Below are positions 8,126 through 17,100 of a DNA stretch of 64,000 nt, one piece after another. The translations under genes were made by a program, and so were the position numbers. The stretch's first letter is position 1, and each line of letters starts with the position of its first letter. The stretch covers positions 1 through 64,000 of the forward strand of contig SLNJ01000019.1 in NCBI GenBank assembly GCA_007133065.1. Reading direction: 5' to 3'. The notes below the pieces were generated by a model. It was not told the origin of the DNA. It did no database searches and saw nothing but the letters and a program-made list of their open reading frames with translations. Origin of the DNA: Opitutales bacterium. GTDB lineage: Bacteria > Verrucomicrobiota > Verrucomicrobiia > Opitutales > Oceanipulchritudinaceae.

Positions 8126-9808
8126 ATGCGCCGTTGCACGCGGCGCGCCGCCACGTATTTCGCTCCGCTGATGGCCCTGCTGCTCCTCGCCGCCCCCGCC
8201 CCGGCGAACGACGAGCCCCTCGATCGCCCGTTGCCGACGATGCCGACCGCGAACCGACATGTCGCCGTCGAGGAGTGGCAACAATTCCCCTCGACGAGAG
8301 ACCTCGGCAACAGCTGTTGCGGTGCGGCGCGTCTGAGCATGCTCAAAGCCCGGCCCGGTGCCGCCGACGAACTCTGGGTTAACGACCTGCGCGGGCCGCT
8401 GTACCGCGTCGTGGACGGGGTGCGGCACGACTATTTCAGCCTTTTCGACGAGCGGGAGGACTTCATCCATCAACCGGGCCTGGGGACGGGTTTCCAGGCA
8501 TTCGCGATCCATCCGGAGTTCAATGAGAATGGCAAATTCTACACCACGCACAACGAAGCCCTCGTCGCCGGGCAGCCGGCTCCGGATTTCCCGATTCCCG
8601 ACGGAACCGAACCGATGATGATCGGCGTGGTGACCGAGTGGACCGCCGACGACCCGGACGCGATGAGTTTCTCCGGTGCCTCCCGCGAGCTGATGCGCAT
8701 CGAGATGCTCGCCCAGATGCACGGATTGCAGGAGATCGCCTTCAACCTGCACGCGGTCCCCGGCGACGCCGATTACGGGAACCTGTATATCTGTCTCGGC
8801 GACACGAGCGCGTTCCACCGGGAGCGTCCCGATCTGCTGCAGCGCCTGGACTTTATCTACGGTACGATCATGCGCATCGACCCGATGGGCACGGACGGGG
8901 AGAACGGCCAGTACGGGATCCCCGCCGACAACCCGTGGGTCGACGACGCCGATTCGGACACGCGGCCGGAGATCTTCGCACTCGGATTCCGCAACCCGCA
9001 CCGCCTCGCCTTCGAGCCGACCCGTCCGGACGGATCGCCCGGCAGGATTTTCGTAACCAATATCGGTGAAGAGAATATCGAGGACGTCAGCTCGCTGCGG
9101 CCGGGCGAGAATTACGGATGGCCCCACCGCGAGGGGACGTTCAAGGTGATCGCCGACGACATCTCGCGCCGCGACTACATCTATCCTCTTCCGGAAAATG
9201 ACGAGGAATACGGTTTTACGTATCCTGTAATTCAATACATTCGGGACCCGGATGACGATCCGTTCGGGGGCAACCGCGCGCGCGCGGTCGGTTCGGGGAT
9301 ATTCTACGATGGGCGGGAGTTGCCGTACTTTCGCGATCACTTCATCATGAACGATATTCCTGGGGGGCAGCTGCTCTTCGTTCCGCTCGATGCGGCCGAT
9401 GAGGACGATCCGGCGATCCCGAGCCGCTTCATCGTGCGCACCGCGGTTTCCGGGGATGCGCGCAATCCCGGCGTCACCACCTTCCACGAAATGTATAACG
9501 GGTCGCGCGTCGATATGCGGATGGGAACGGACGCGGACGGCGAAATCTACCTCCTCGCGAAAAATGACGGCCGGGCGTTCCGCGTGCGTGCCGACCCCGT
9601 CCACCCGTGGCGCAACTACACCGTCACCCGGACCGGCTGGGTCGAAACCGAACACCTCGGACGGGTTTTCATTGAGTCGTCACCCTGGGTCTACGTCGAA
9701 AAACTCGGAAACTGGGCGTTCTGGCCGATTGATGAACTCCCCGTCGACGAAGCGTCCGGCGCCTGGACCTGGGTCTCCAATCCAAACCCCGGGAGCGGGG
9801 CTGAGTAA
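8126..9808 (+). CDS. secreted glucose/sorbosone dehydrogenase-like beta-propeller protein
   Basis: About 560 residues. ATG 8126 gives a clear signal peptide (MRRCTRRAATYFAPLMAL, then LLLAAPAPA); the frame is open upstream to 7976 but the extension is not hydrophobic. Motifs fit the PQQ-dependent soluble dehydrogenase/GSDH propeller: FQAFAIHPEFNENGKFY, ALGFRNPHRLAFEP, NIGEENIEDVSSLRPGENYG and AVGSGIFYDG. The last 60 residues form a Trp/aromatic domain (GWVETEHLGRVF, SPWVYVEKLG, GAWTWVSNP) related to that in the upstream chimera. A periplasmic or secreted sugar-oxidising or binding role is likely; cofactor use is not certain because members of this fold are divergent. Stand-alone gene. Confidence 0.82.
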   Translation: MRRCTRRAATYFAPLMALLLLAAPAPANDEPLDRPLPTMPTANRHVAVEEWQQFPSTRDLGNSCCGAARLSMLKARPGAADELWVNDLRGPLYRVVDGVRHDYFSLFDEREDFIHQPGLGTGFQAFAIHPEFNENGKFYTTHNEALVAGQPAPDFPIPDGTEPMMIGVVTEWTADDPDAMSFSGASRELMRIEMLAQMHGLQEIAFNLHAVPGDADYGNLYICLGDTSAFHRERPDLLQRLDFIYGTIMRIDPMGTDGENGQYGIPADNPWVDDADSDTRPEIFALGFRNPHRLAFEPTRPDGSPGRIFVTNIGEENIEDVSSLRPGENYGWPHREGTFKVIADDISRRDYIYPLPENDEEYGFTYPVIQYIRDPDDDPFGGNRARAVGSGIFYDGRELPYFRDHFIMNDIPGGQLLFVPLDAADEDDPAIPSRFIVRTAVSGDARNPGVTTFHEMYNGSRVDMRMGTDADGEIYLLAKNDGRAFRVRADPVHPWRNYTVTRTGWVETEHLGRVFIESSPWVYVEKLGNWAFWPIDELPVDEASGAWTWVSNPNPGSGAE

Positions 9809-9901
9809 TCCACGCTTCTGTTTTGTCGGACGGAGTGAGACCGAACGCGGCTTTGCCGGGTTCGATTCAAGGACATCGGTAACAGGAGCCTGATCTTTGG
9901 T

Positions 9902-9930
9902 TTGATTCTTGTGCGCCACGTCTTCATAAA
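9902..9930 (+). promoter_or_regulatory. possible sigma-70-type promoter for the oxidoreductase gene
   Basis: TTGATT at 9902-9907 and CATAAA at 9925-9930 are separated by 17 bases, upstream of the gene starting at 9977. Each hexamer matches consensus at four positions. Confidence 0.3.
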
Positions 9931-9976
9931 CGGTGTCAGCCAATCGCGGCTGAACGAATGAACAGAGGAACAAATT

Positions 9977-10888
9977 ATGAATGATGAGGTTCGGATCGCC
10001 ATGATCGGGCTGGACACCAGCCACTCAATTGAATTTCCCCGCCGGATGAACGCGCCGGACTGCCGGGAAGACCTGAAAGTCGACGGTCTTACTGTGGTCA
10101 GTTGCCTTCGCTTCCCGTCCCCGTTCCAGAATGCCGAGGGGCTCGATCAACGACAGAAGCAGTTGGAGGAATGGGGAATTCCGGTGACTCTGGACTTCGA
10201 TGCGGCGGTGGCAGATTGCGATGCCATCATGTTGGAGATCAATGACCCTTGCCAGCACCTGCCTTACTTCGAACGGTGTGCAGGGCTGGGCAAGCCGCTG
10301 TTTTTGGACAAGCCTCCGGCTGAGAGCGCCGCAAGTTTCGAGAGGATCTGTGACCTGGCCGCCCAACAGGAGACCCGTTTCTTTACATCCTCGGGGATGC
10401 GCTTCGTGCCCCAGCTTCTGGACGCCTGCGCCAAGGTGGAGGAACCGGAAAGCGTGTCGGTATTCGGCGCACTCGGCGGCGGACCGGAAGGCACCACCCT
10501 GGGTCAAATCATCGTCTGGTACGGGATCCATACTTTTGAAATCCTGAATCGAGCGATGGGCAGGGGGGCGGAGAGCGTGTTCGTCAAACCCGACCGCGGC
10601 GGTGCCGTCGCAACGGTTCAGTACCCGGGCAGTCGTCGCGGAGTGGTCGAACTGTCCGACCGGAAGTGGCTCTACGGCGGCTGGCTGCGCGATTCCAAGA
10701 ATGCCGTTTCTTTCTCGATCGACATACCTTACATGGTACACAATTCCGTTACGGACCAGTTGAAGCGAATCAAAGCTTTCTTCCAGGGTGGGGAGGCGCC
10801 GGTGGCGCTTGAAGACTCACAGGAGATCATGCGCATGCTCGACGCCGCGGCACGATCCGCAAAATCCGGACAAGTCGAACCGGTGTAG
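9977..10888 (+). CDS. Gfo/Idh/MocA family oxidoreductase
   Basis: 303 residues, cytoplasmic NAD(P)-dependent dehydrogenase family acting on sugars or inositols. The N-terminal Rossmann strand is VRIAMIGLDTSHS. FLDKPPAES corresponds to the family's 'EKP' lysine motif, which lies near the nicotinamide. ATG 9977 is preceded by AGAGG at 9964-9968, a rare clear Shine-Dalgarno in this window. The gene is monocistronic by spacing. The C-terminal catalytic domain is shorter than in glucose-fructose oxidoreductases. Specific substrate cannot be assigned. Confidence 0.85.
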   Translation: MNDEVRIAMIGLDTSHSIEFPRRMNAPDCREDLKVDGLTVVSCLRFPSPFQNAEGLDQRQKQLEEWGIPVTLDFDAAVADCDAIMLEINDPCQHLPYFERCAGLGKPLFLDKPPAESAASFERICDLAAQQETRFFTSSGMRFVPQLLDACAKVEEPESVSVFGALGGGPEGTTLGQIIVWYGIHTFEILNRAMGRGAESVFVKPDRGGAVATVQYPGSRRGVVELSDRKWLYGGWLRDSKNAVSFSIDIPYMVHNSVTDQLKRIKAFFQGGEAPVALEDSQEIMRMLDAAARSAKSGQVEPV

Positions 10889-11249
10889 GATTCAGATCGC
10901 TGATCGTAAAACGCCCTGTCCGGGTCTTTGCTTGGCGTCCTTTGCGGTTTCAGAAGCTGTTGGCAGGGAAAGAATCCAACCGCTGATGAACACGGATGGA
11001 AATGCGGGGTTGCTTGAGACCGAGGCCGAGCCTCAACAGGTCGTTGGTGCGGTAATGGAATTGATTTATGTGCCTGCGGCTTTGCGCTCCACCGATATCC
11101 CGCGTCGGGTGGCCGACGCTTTGTTCACCAACCTACGCGTCCCAATCCATCACTCGACCCAACCCCCTCCGCGTCATCCGTTCATCAAGCCCCGGCGGGC
11201 CTGCATTTCGAGCTAGCCAATGGAGGGGTCCGGCGTATAGACGAGTCCA
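10889..11249. other. 361-base spacer with possible repeat-associated remnant
   Basis: The spacer contains AACCGCTGATGAACACGGAT at about 10978-10997, a string I associate with dispersed intergenic repeats in planctomycetes and verrucomicrobia. It is followed by a short open stretch (LLETEAEPQQVVGAVMEL) faintly like the start of GxxExxY proteins that often accompany such repeats. No intact gene is present. Confidence 0.3.
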
Positions 11250-12023
11250 ATGCACGAGACATCCCCCTCCACCGAACCGATTCGAAGTGTTGTAATCACC
11301 GGCGCAGCCGGATTCCTCGGGAGAGCGATGGTCTCTGTGCTGAGTGCGGCGTTCGACGATGTGCGCGCGCTCGACGTCGTCCCCGTCGAGGGTGTGGCGG
11401 ATGCGCGGGTCGGAGATGTTTCCGATCCGGGGGTGGCGGCCGACGCCTGCCGGGATCGCGATGCCCTTGTGATCGCCCACATGGCACCCAACCGCCCCGG
11501 CGTCTACGACGAGCCGGCGCTTCCGTTCGACGTCAACGTCAAGGGCGCCGCCCTGCTGTTCGATCAGGCGCTCCGCTGCGGCGTGCGCCGGGTTGTTCTC
11601 ATTTCGAGCATGGGGGTGGTGCGGGGTCGCGACCGCTCCGACCGCTTTCTGCACAGCGAGCATCCCATGCAGACGCGTGGCTTGTACGGCCTCACCAAAA
11701 TCTGCCAGGAGATGATCGCGGAGCACTACCACCGCAACCACGGCCTCCCGGTCGCAGTGCTCCGGCCCGCCTACATCGTTGACGCCGACTCCGGGGAGGA
11801 CAAATACGGCCGGAAGCTCAAGGAGGCGAACTGGCAGTTTACCGACCGGCGTGATATCGCCGGTGCAACCGTGGCGGCGTTGCGCAAACCCGACCTCGAA
11901 TACGGCGTCTATCCGGTGATGAGCCATCCCGCGGCGACCGAGTACACCGATATCGGCCGGACCTACCACGAGCTCGGCTGGCGGCCACAGTACATGGTGG
12001 ATGGCCCCCGCGGCGGGCGATGA
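11250..12023 (+). CDS. NAD-dependent epimerase/dehydratase (extended SDR)
   Basis: 257 residues. The nucleotide-binding motif TGAAGFLGRAM (TGxxGxxG) lies near residue 18. The YxxxK catalytic pair appears as YGLTK, and LISSMG supplies the preceding serine strand. DARVGDVSDP matches the acidic adenine-binding turn. It is shorter than most sugar-nucleotide epimerases but has the same core, so the substrate is probably a sugar or sugar nucleotide. The first gene of cluster A starts 132 bases downstream, after a hairpin, so co-transcription is uncertain. Confidence 0.85.
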   Translation: MHETSPSTEPIRSVVITGAAGFLGRAMVSVLSAAFDDVRALDVVPVEGVADARVGDVSDPGVAADACRDRDALVIAHMAPNRPGVYDEPALPFDVNVKGAALLFDQALRCGVRRVVLISSMGVVRGRDRSDRFLHSEHPMQTRGLYGLTKICQEMIAEHYHRNHGLPVAVLRPAYIVDADSGEDKYGRKLKEANWQFTDRRDIAGATVAALRKPDLEYGVYPVMSHPAATEYTDIGRTYHELGWRPQYMVDGPRGGR

Positions 12024-12041
12024 GGGTGGGGGATCGGCCGC

Positions 12042-12063
12042 GGCTCTTCCCCCGAAAAGAGCC
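12042..12063 (+). terminator. weak hairpin after the epimerase gene
   Basis: ggctctt (12042-12048) pairs perfectly with aagagcc (12057-12063) around an eight-base loop, 19 bases after the epimerase stop codon. No T-tract follows immediately, so it may only attenuate or stabilise a 3' end. Confidence 0.25.
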
Positions 12064-12155
12064 CGCCCTCATAAATCGAGGACGGGGGCCGCAAAAGATT
12101 GCGTGTGGCGCAGCGATGCTTTTTTCTCTGATACCATTACACTCCTCCCCGTCCA

Positions 12156-14192
12156 ATGGGCCTCAAGAAGCACGGATTATCATACCTTACAGCCGTTCTT
12201 ATCGGACTGATTGGATCGTGTATCGTATGGGTGGTTACCCCATACAATAATTTCGTCCTCGCGGCCGGGTTCATTTCGGACAGCTACCTGCCCGTCGCCG
12301 CGCTCTTCCTGTTTCTCGTACTCGTCCTCCTGATCAACCCGGTGCTGCGCCGGTTCACTCCACGGTTGGTGCTCTCGCGGGGCCAGTTGATCGTGATTCT
12401 CGGGATCCTCTTGGTGGCGAGCGTGCTGCCGGGGCAAGGATTGCATCGGATCCTTCCCCATGCGATCGCTTACACGAATCTCGAGGTTTCCCGCAGTCCC
12501 GAACTGGTGGCGCTGTACGAGGAGGCGGGTATCCGCCAGTGGCTCTTCCCCGCCGCTCTGGAGTACGACTACCACGCCCCCGTGGTCGAGTATTTCGTGA
12601 CGGAGCTTCCCCCGGACGAACCGATTCCCTGGATGGCATGGATATCAGGGCCGGTTCCCGCGTGGATGCTCCTGATGCTCGCCCTCTGGCTCATGATGGC
12701 CGGTCTCGCCCTGGTTGTTCTCCCGCAATGGCGCGAGAATGAGCGCCTCTCATTCCCCCTGCTCACGGTGATGGAGCCGATGGTCGATCGTCCGCAAGGC
12801 GATCGCTTGTTCCCTGAGTTGTTTTACAGCAAGATGTTCTGGATTGCGGCAGGGGTTGTCTTCGTACTCCACCTGCTGATGGGGTTGAACAGCTACTACC
12901 CGGAACGGATCCCGGCGATCCCGCTCAGCTGGAACCTTCAGAATCTCTTTGCCGACGATCCCCTGCGTTCTCTCCCCGGCCACATCCACACGAACCAGAT
13001 TTACTTCCTGTTCCTCGGCGTGGCGTTCTTTATGCCCGCGCGAATCGGGTTTTCGATCTGGTTCTTCGTGCTCGCGTACGGGGTTTACGTGATGATCGGG
13101 AACGCGTACCTGCCGATCTTCTCAACCGAAACCGTGCGCGACCATCGATGGGGCGCCATGGTGGTGCTGACGATTGCGATCATCTGGCTCGGGCGGCTCC
13201 ACTGGGCGCGCGTTGCCCGTTGCATGGTACGAGCCGCCAACGTCGCCGCCGACCGGCGGGACCGAATCGCCGGATGGACCTTCGTCGCCGGCTGCTTCGC
13301 CATTTTCCTCTGGCTGGTGATTGTCGGTCGCGTGCAGTTCTGGTGGGCGCTCTTTCTGCTCGGCTACGCCGTCTCCTGCGCGCTCCTGATCTCCCGAATC
13401 GTCGCAGAAACCGGAGTCCCGTTCCTCCGCCTCGACACCGGAGGCCAGGTTCCCTTTCTGAAGATCATCGGAACCCATCTGGCCGAGTTGAAGATGCTCT
13501 GGTTCCTCTCTCCCGCGACACTCTTCTTCTCCACCATCATTACGGTCCTCGTCGAACAGGCATCGCGCGTGAGCCCCTCCGTCATGCTCCTGCACGCGCA
13601 TGCGCTCGGGGAGAAACTCGGTCCCCGGCGACAGGGAAAACTGGCGACCACGCTCATTCTCGTGCTGTTAATCGGCTTTGTTGTCTGCGGCGCCGCACAC
13701 CTCTACTATGGGTACAATCACGGCGGCAGCCTGGACGGGTTGGAGCGTCCCCTGAGCGAATGGGGGAGCCAACGCTTCAATCCTGCAAACACGGACCTGC
13801 GCCGATACAGCGACGGACATTTCGCACTCCCTTATTTCCAGAATCCCGATCGCTGGCACCTCGGGTTCGGGCACGCCGCGTTCGGCGCCGTCCTGGCAGG
13901 CGTGCTCTATTGGCTCTGTCTCAAATCCCCGGTCTGGCCGCTGCATCCGGTCGGCATCCTGATGGCCGGTACGTTTTTCGGAAATCAGGCCTGGGTCAGT
14001 ATTTTTTTCGGCTGGCTGTTCAAGGTACTGCTGTTGCGCTATGGGGGAGCGCTCGTTTACCGATCGGTGAAACCGTTGGTACTGGGGTTGATACTCGGGG
14101 AAGTCATCGCGATCGCATTCTGGGCGATCGAACCGGTTGTCCGAATCTGGCTGGGGGATATCTATATTCCACTGGAGATCCAACCACGATGA
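12156..14192 (+). CDS. polytopic membrane protein, DUF6785/DUF6784-like (cluster A)
   Basis: 678 residues with a dozen or more hydrophobic segments and no signal peptide beyond the first membrane helix. It resembles the large membrane proteins annotated as DUF6785/DUF6784 in PVC bacteria; I name the family from memory. The motif SRIVAETGVPF near the middle is shared with the three cluster B paralogues (MRIVAETSMYWF). Other shared features are FGNQAW/W.FFGWLFK near the C-terminus and a run of segments before each periplasmic loop. Its stop overlaps the next start (ATGA at 14189-14192), so translation is likely coupled to the pseudo-M28/FtsX gene. Function unknown; a transporter or envelope-complex component is inferred from topology and neighbours. 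Confidence 0.85.
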   Translation: MGLKKHGLSYLTAVLIGLIGSCIVWVVTPYNNFVLAAGFISDSYLPVAALFLFLVLVLLINPVLRRFTPRLVLSRGQLIVILGILLVASVLPGQGLHRILPHAIAYTNLEVSRSPELVALYEEAGIRQWLFPAALEYDYHAPVVEYFVTELPPDEPIPWMAWISGPVPAWMLLMLALWLMMAGLALVVLPQWRENERLSFPLLTVMEPMVDRPQGDRLFPELFYSKMFWIAAGVVFVLHLLMGLNSYYPERIPAIPLSWNLQNLFADDPLRSLPGHIHTNQIYFLFLGVAFFMPARIGFSIWFFVLAYGVYVMIGNAYLPIFSTETVRDHRWGAMVVLTIAIIWLGRLHWARVARCMVRAANVAADRRDRIAGWTFVAGCFAIFLWLVIVGRVQFWWALFLLGYAVSCALLISRIVAETGVPFLRLDTGGQVPFLKIIGTHLAELKMLWFLSPATLFFSTIITVLVEQASRVSPSVMLLHAHALGEKLGPRRQGKLATTLILVLLIGFVVCGAAHLYYGYNHGGSLDGLERPLSEWGSQRFNPANTDLRRYSDGHFALPYFQNPDRWHLGFGHAAFGAVLAGVLYWLCLKSPVWPLHPVGILMAGTFFGNQAWVSIFFGWLFKVLLLRYGGALVYRSVKPLVLGLILGEVIAIAFWAIEPVVRIWLGDIYIPLEIQPR

Positions 14193-17100
14193 TCGCATCG
14201 CGTTTCAATCCAGCCCGCGCTCGTGGCGCGCGCCGCCCACTCCTCGCATGCGCGTGCATTGCCTTGGTGCTCCCCCTGCCCGCCGTTGCCGAATTCCGCG
14301 GCGCTGCGGACGCATTCGATGGGCGGATGGACACGTGGGAGGAGCGTGTGCACTGGCTGGCCGGCTACGAGACGCGCGTTCCCGGAACGCCGGCGCACGG
14401 GCAGGCCGTCGATGACCTGCGTTCCCGCCTCGAACGCCTCGAGCCCCGGATCCGGCTCTGGGAGCACCGTTTTCACGTCGTTGTTCCGGAGCAGCCGGGT
14501 GCATCATCTGAGACCGAGAGCGTGCTGACCGTCCGCGATGGACCTCACCGGGGCGATCACCGCCTGTACCCCTTCTGGCCGGCCGGAGCGCGGCTTGCCA
14601 CCACTCCGATCGACGGGATTGCCACGCGACCGCTCTACATCGGCAAAGGGGAGTGGAGCGAGATCCCTCCAATGAGCATCCGCGGGCGGATTGCCGTCAT
14701 CGAAGCTGACTCGGGGGAGGCATGGATGCGTGCGTTCAGTGCCGGAGCCGCGGCCCTGATCGTACTCGAGAATGAGCGCATGCAGTGGCGCGACGCCCGG
14801 CGCCACCTGATTCCGATCCCCATGGATGTCCCGCGGTTCTATCTCCCCGACGGCCCGCTGGCTGATGCGCTCCGCCGGGGGGACGAACCGGACGTGCACC
14901 TGTACTCGCGCGCCCGCTGGATCAGAGCCGAAGCCGCCAATTTCTACGCCCTCGTCCCGGGGCCGGAGGGAGCGGAGCCGCGCAAAGCCCTGACGATCGT
15001 CGCCCCGTACGACAGTATGAGCGTTGTTCCCTCCAGGGCGCCCGGCGCGGATACCGCGGTCGATGCGGCAGCGGCCCTCACGTTTCTCGAACACCTCGCC
15101 GCCAATCCGCCGCCACGACCCGTGCTCGTCGCGTTCCTCGATGCGTATCATCACAACCAGATGGGCATGCGGCGCATGCTCGGGGCACTCAGCGCGACGC
15201 CACGCGACGTGCGCCTCCATCAGCGCGAAGACGAGGAACTCATCCGGCGCGAATACAGGGCGGCGGCGGAACTCGCCGAACGCCTCGGGACCGAACCGTC
15301 TGCGATCGAACGCCTCGTAACGCACGAATTCGAACCGCTCCATCGCTACATCCGCGACGAGATCAACCGCAGTGTCCTCGAGATCGAGACCGTTCTCCAC
15401 CCGCTGCGCCTGGAGCGGTATGGTGCAACCGGCGACGAACTCGAGAGCATCGAAAAGCGTATCGAGGAGCTGAACGCCCAGCGCCAGCGCCTGCAGGGGT
15501 TGCGCCGCCATATGATCGAACGCCGTGAGGGCGATCGGCGCCTTGAAGGGGGCCGCCTGGAACAAGCTCTCGAATTGTGGAAGCGGGCGCACGATCGAGT
15601 CGTCGGCCAATTCCGGGAGGCACTGGAGCGTATCGGCCGGTTCGATGAGAACGAACGCCTCCGGCGGGAGGTGGTCTCGGCTCTCGGGCTTCGGATGGGC
15701 GACGAGGTCCGGCCGCTCGAATATATCGTCGGAATCAACATCACCGACGGGGGAGTCGCGGTTGGCCCCCAAATCTTCTGTGGCTACATCGAGGAAACTC
15801 AGAGCGGCCCGGCGCGCGACTTCACCCGTTGGCTGACGGCGCGCTATCGTGAGCAATGGGCGGAGACCTGGCCGGAGTCGTTGCGTCGATCGATCTCAAT
15901 TGAACCGCTGTCGGGCCTCCAGAGCGCCACATCGCACAATTTCGAATCCGTGGCGCTGGTCACCGCGGCCGCCCATCGCTTCGGCACGTCGGCCGCAACA
16001 TGGGCGACCATCGCGAGCCAGCGGGCGCGCACGGACACCCCCCTCGACACGGCGGATCGCCTTGATTGGGAGCGCCTGCGCCCGCAGATCCGCGCCACCT
16101 TCGCGATGCTGGACGACCTGGTGGCCGATCTCGCGTTTGAGAGCACCGCGCGCATCACCTCCAACTGGCGCCGCGCGCGTGGATCGGTCGTCGACCGGGC
16201 TCCCGGCGAACCCCTCCCACAACTCCCGATGCCGGGATACCTCGTCACACTCAAGCCCGGTGTCCAGCAGAGCGGCCGCATCGCAATCGATAACTTCAGA
16301 ACCCCCCCCGGCATGCGGCGGCTCGAATTCGCGTTCTCGGGAATTGATGGACGGTTCTTCTTCGAACAGTGGCCCGTCTACTCCCCGGCTCAGCACACCC
16401 GGTTCGTCATGCAGGCCTACGACTTCGACGCGGCCGGCCGGGTCAATCGTGCGCTCGACCAGGGTCGTGCGGGGCGGGGCCAGAACACGACCGTCTCACT
16501 CCAGAGTGTGCGCGCGACGCCCATGAGGGGCATGGTTTTCGACACCGAGGAGTTGACGTTGACGGACATTCGCGATCCGCGGTTCCTGCAATCGCTGACC
16601 GGCCTCGTACGCGACGCGCGCGACATGGGAGAGCCCCGGCGACACAACACGCTCACGTGGAACGATCTCCTCGCGGCACACCTCGACCCCGGATCCCGGT
16701 GGCAGCTGATCATGCGGCTCGGGATTACAACCAACCGCGCGGTGCTCGCCAACGTCACCGACCCGGCAACCCTCGCTCCGGGGGATTTCGATCTCTTTCG
16801 CGCCATGCCGGGGTTCCGCCTGAGTGAGCGCCCGCCGCTTCACCCCGCACACCAGGCCGCGCGCGACCTCTTCCGCCTCAACAGCATCCGCCTCACCGAG
16901 TACGAACAAAGCGGCATCCAGAACCGGGCAATTCGACAGCTGCAGCAACGCACAGAGGAACTCCTGGATCGTGCCGAGGCCGCGCTCCAGGTCGATGACG
17001 GAAAGTCATACTACCTCGACATTACAGCCGCCCTGTCGAATGAAAGCCGCGCCTACGAGGCGACCCGGGACACCGCGAACGACGTCGTCCGCGGAGCAAT

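Noticed and set aside
7823-9655. 610-residue minus-strand ORF opposite the sugar-dehydrogenase-like gene
   Set aside because: It is the antisense of a gene with clear signal peptide and GSDH motifs; long open antisense frames are expected at this GC content, and it shows no motif.
13148-14188. 347-codon upstream extension of the giant cluster A frame
   Set aside because: It overlaps the DUF6785-like gene in another frame, is Arg/Pro-rich, and the real start with signal sequence is ATG 14189.
14504-15856. 450-residue minus-strand ORF within the giant fusion gene
   Set aside because: Antisense to the pseudo-M28 region conserved between clusters A and B; no start context or motif.
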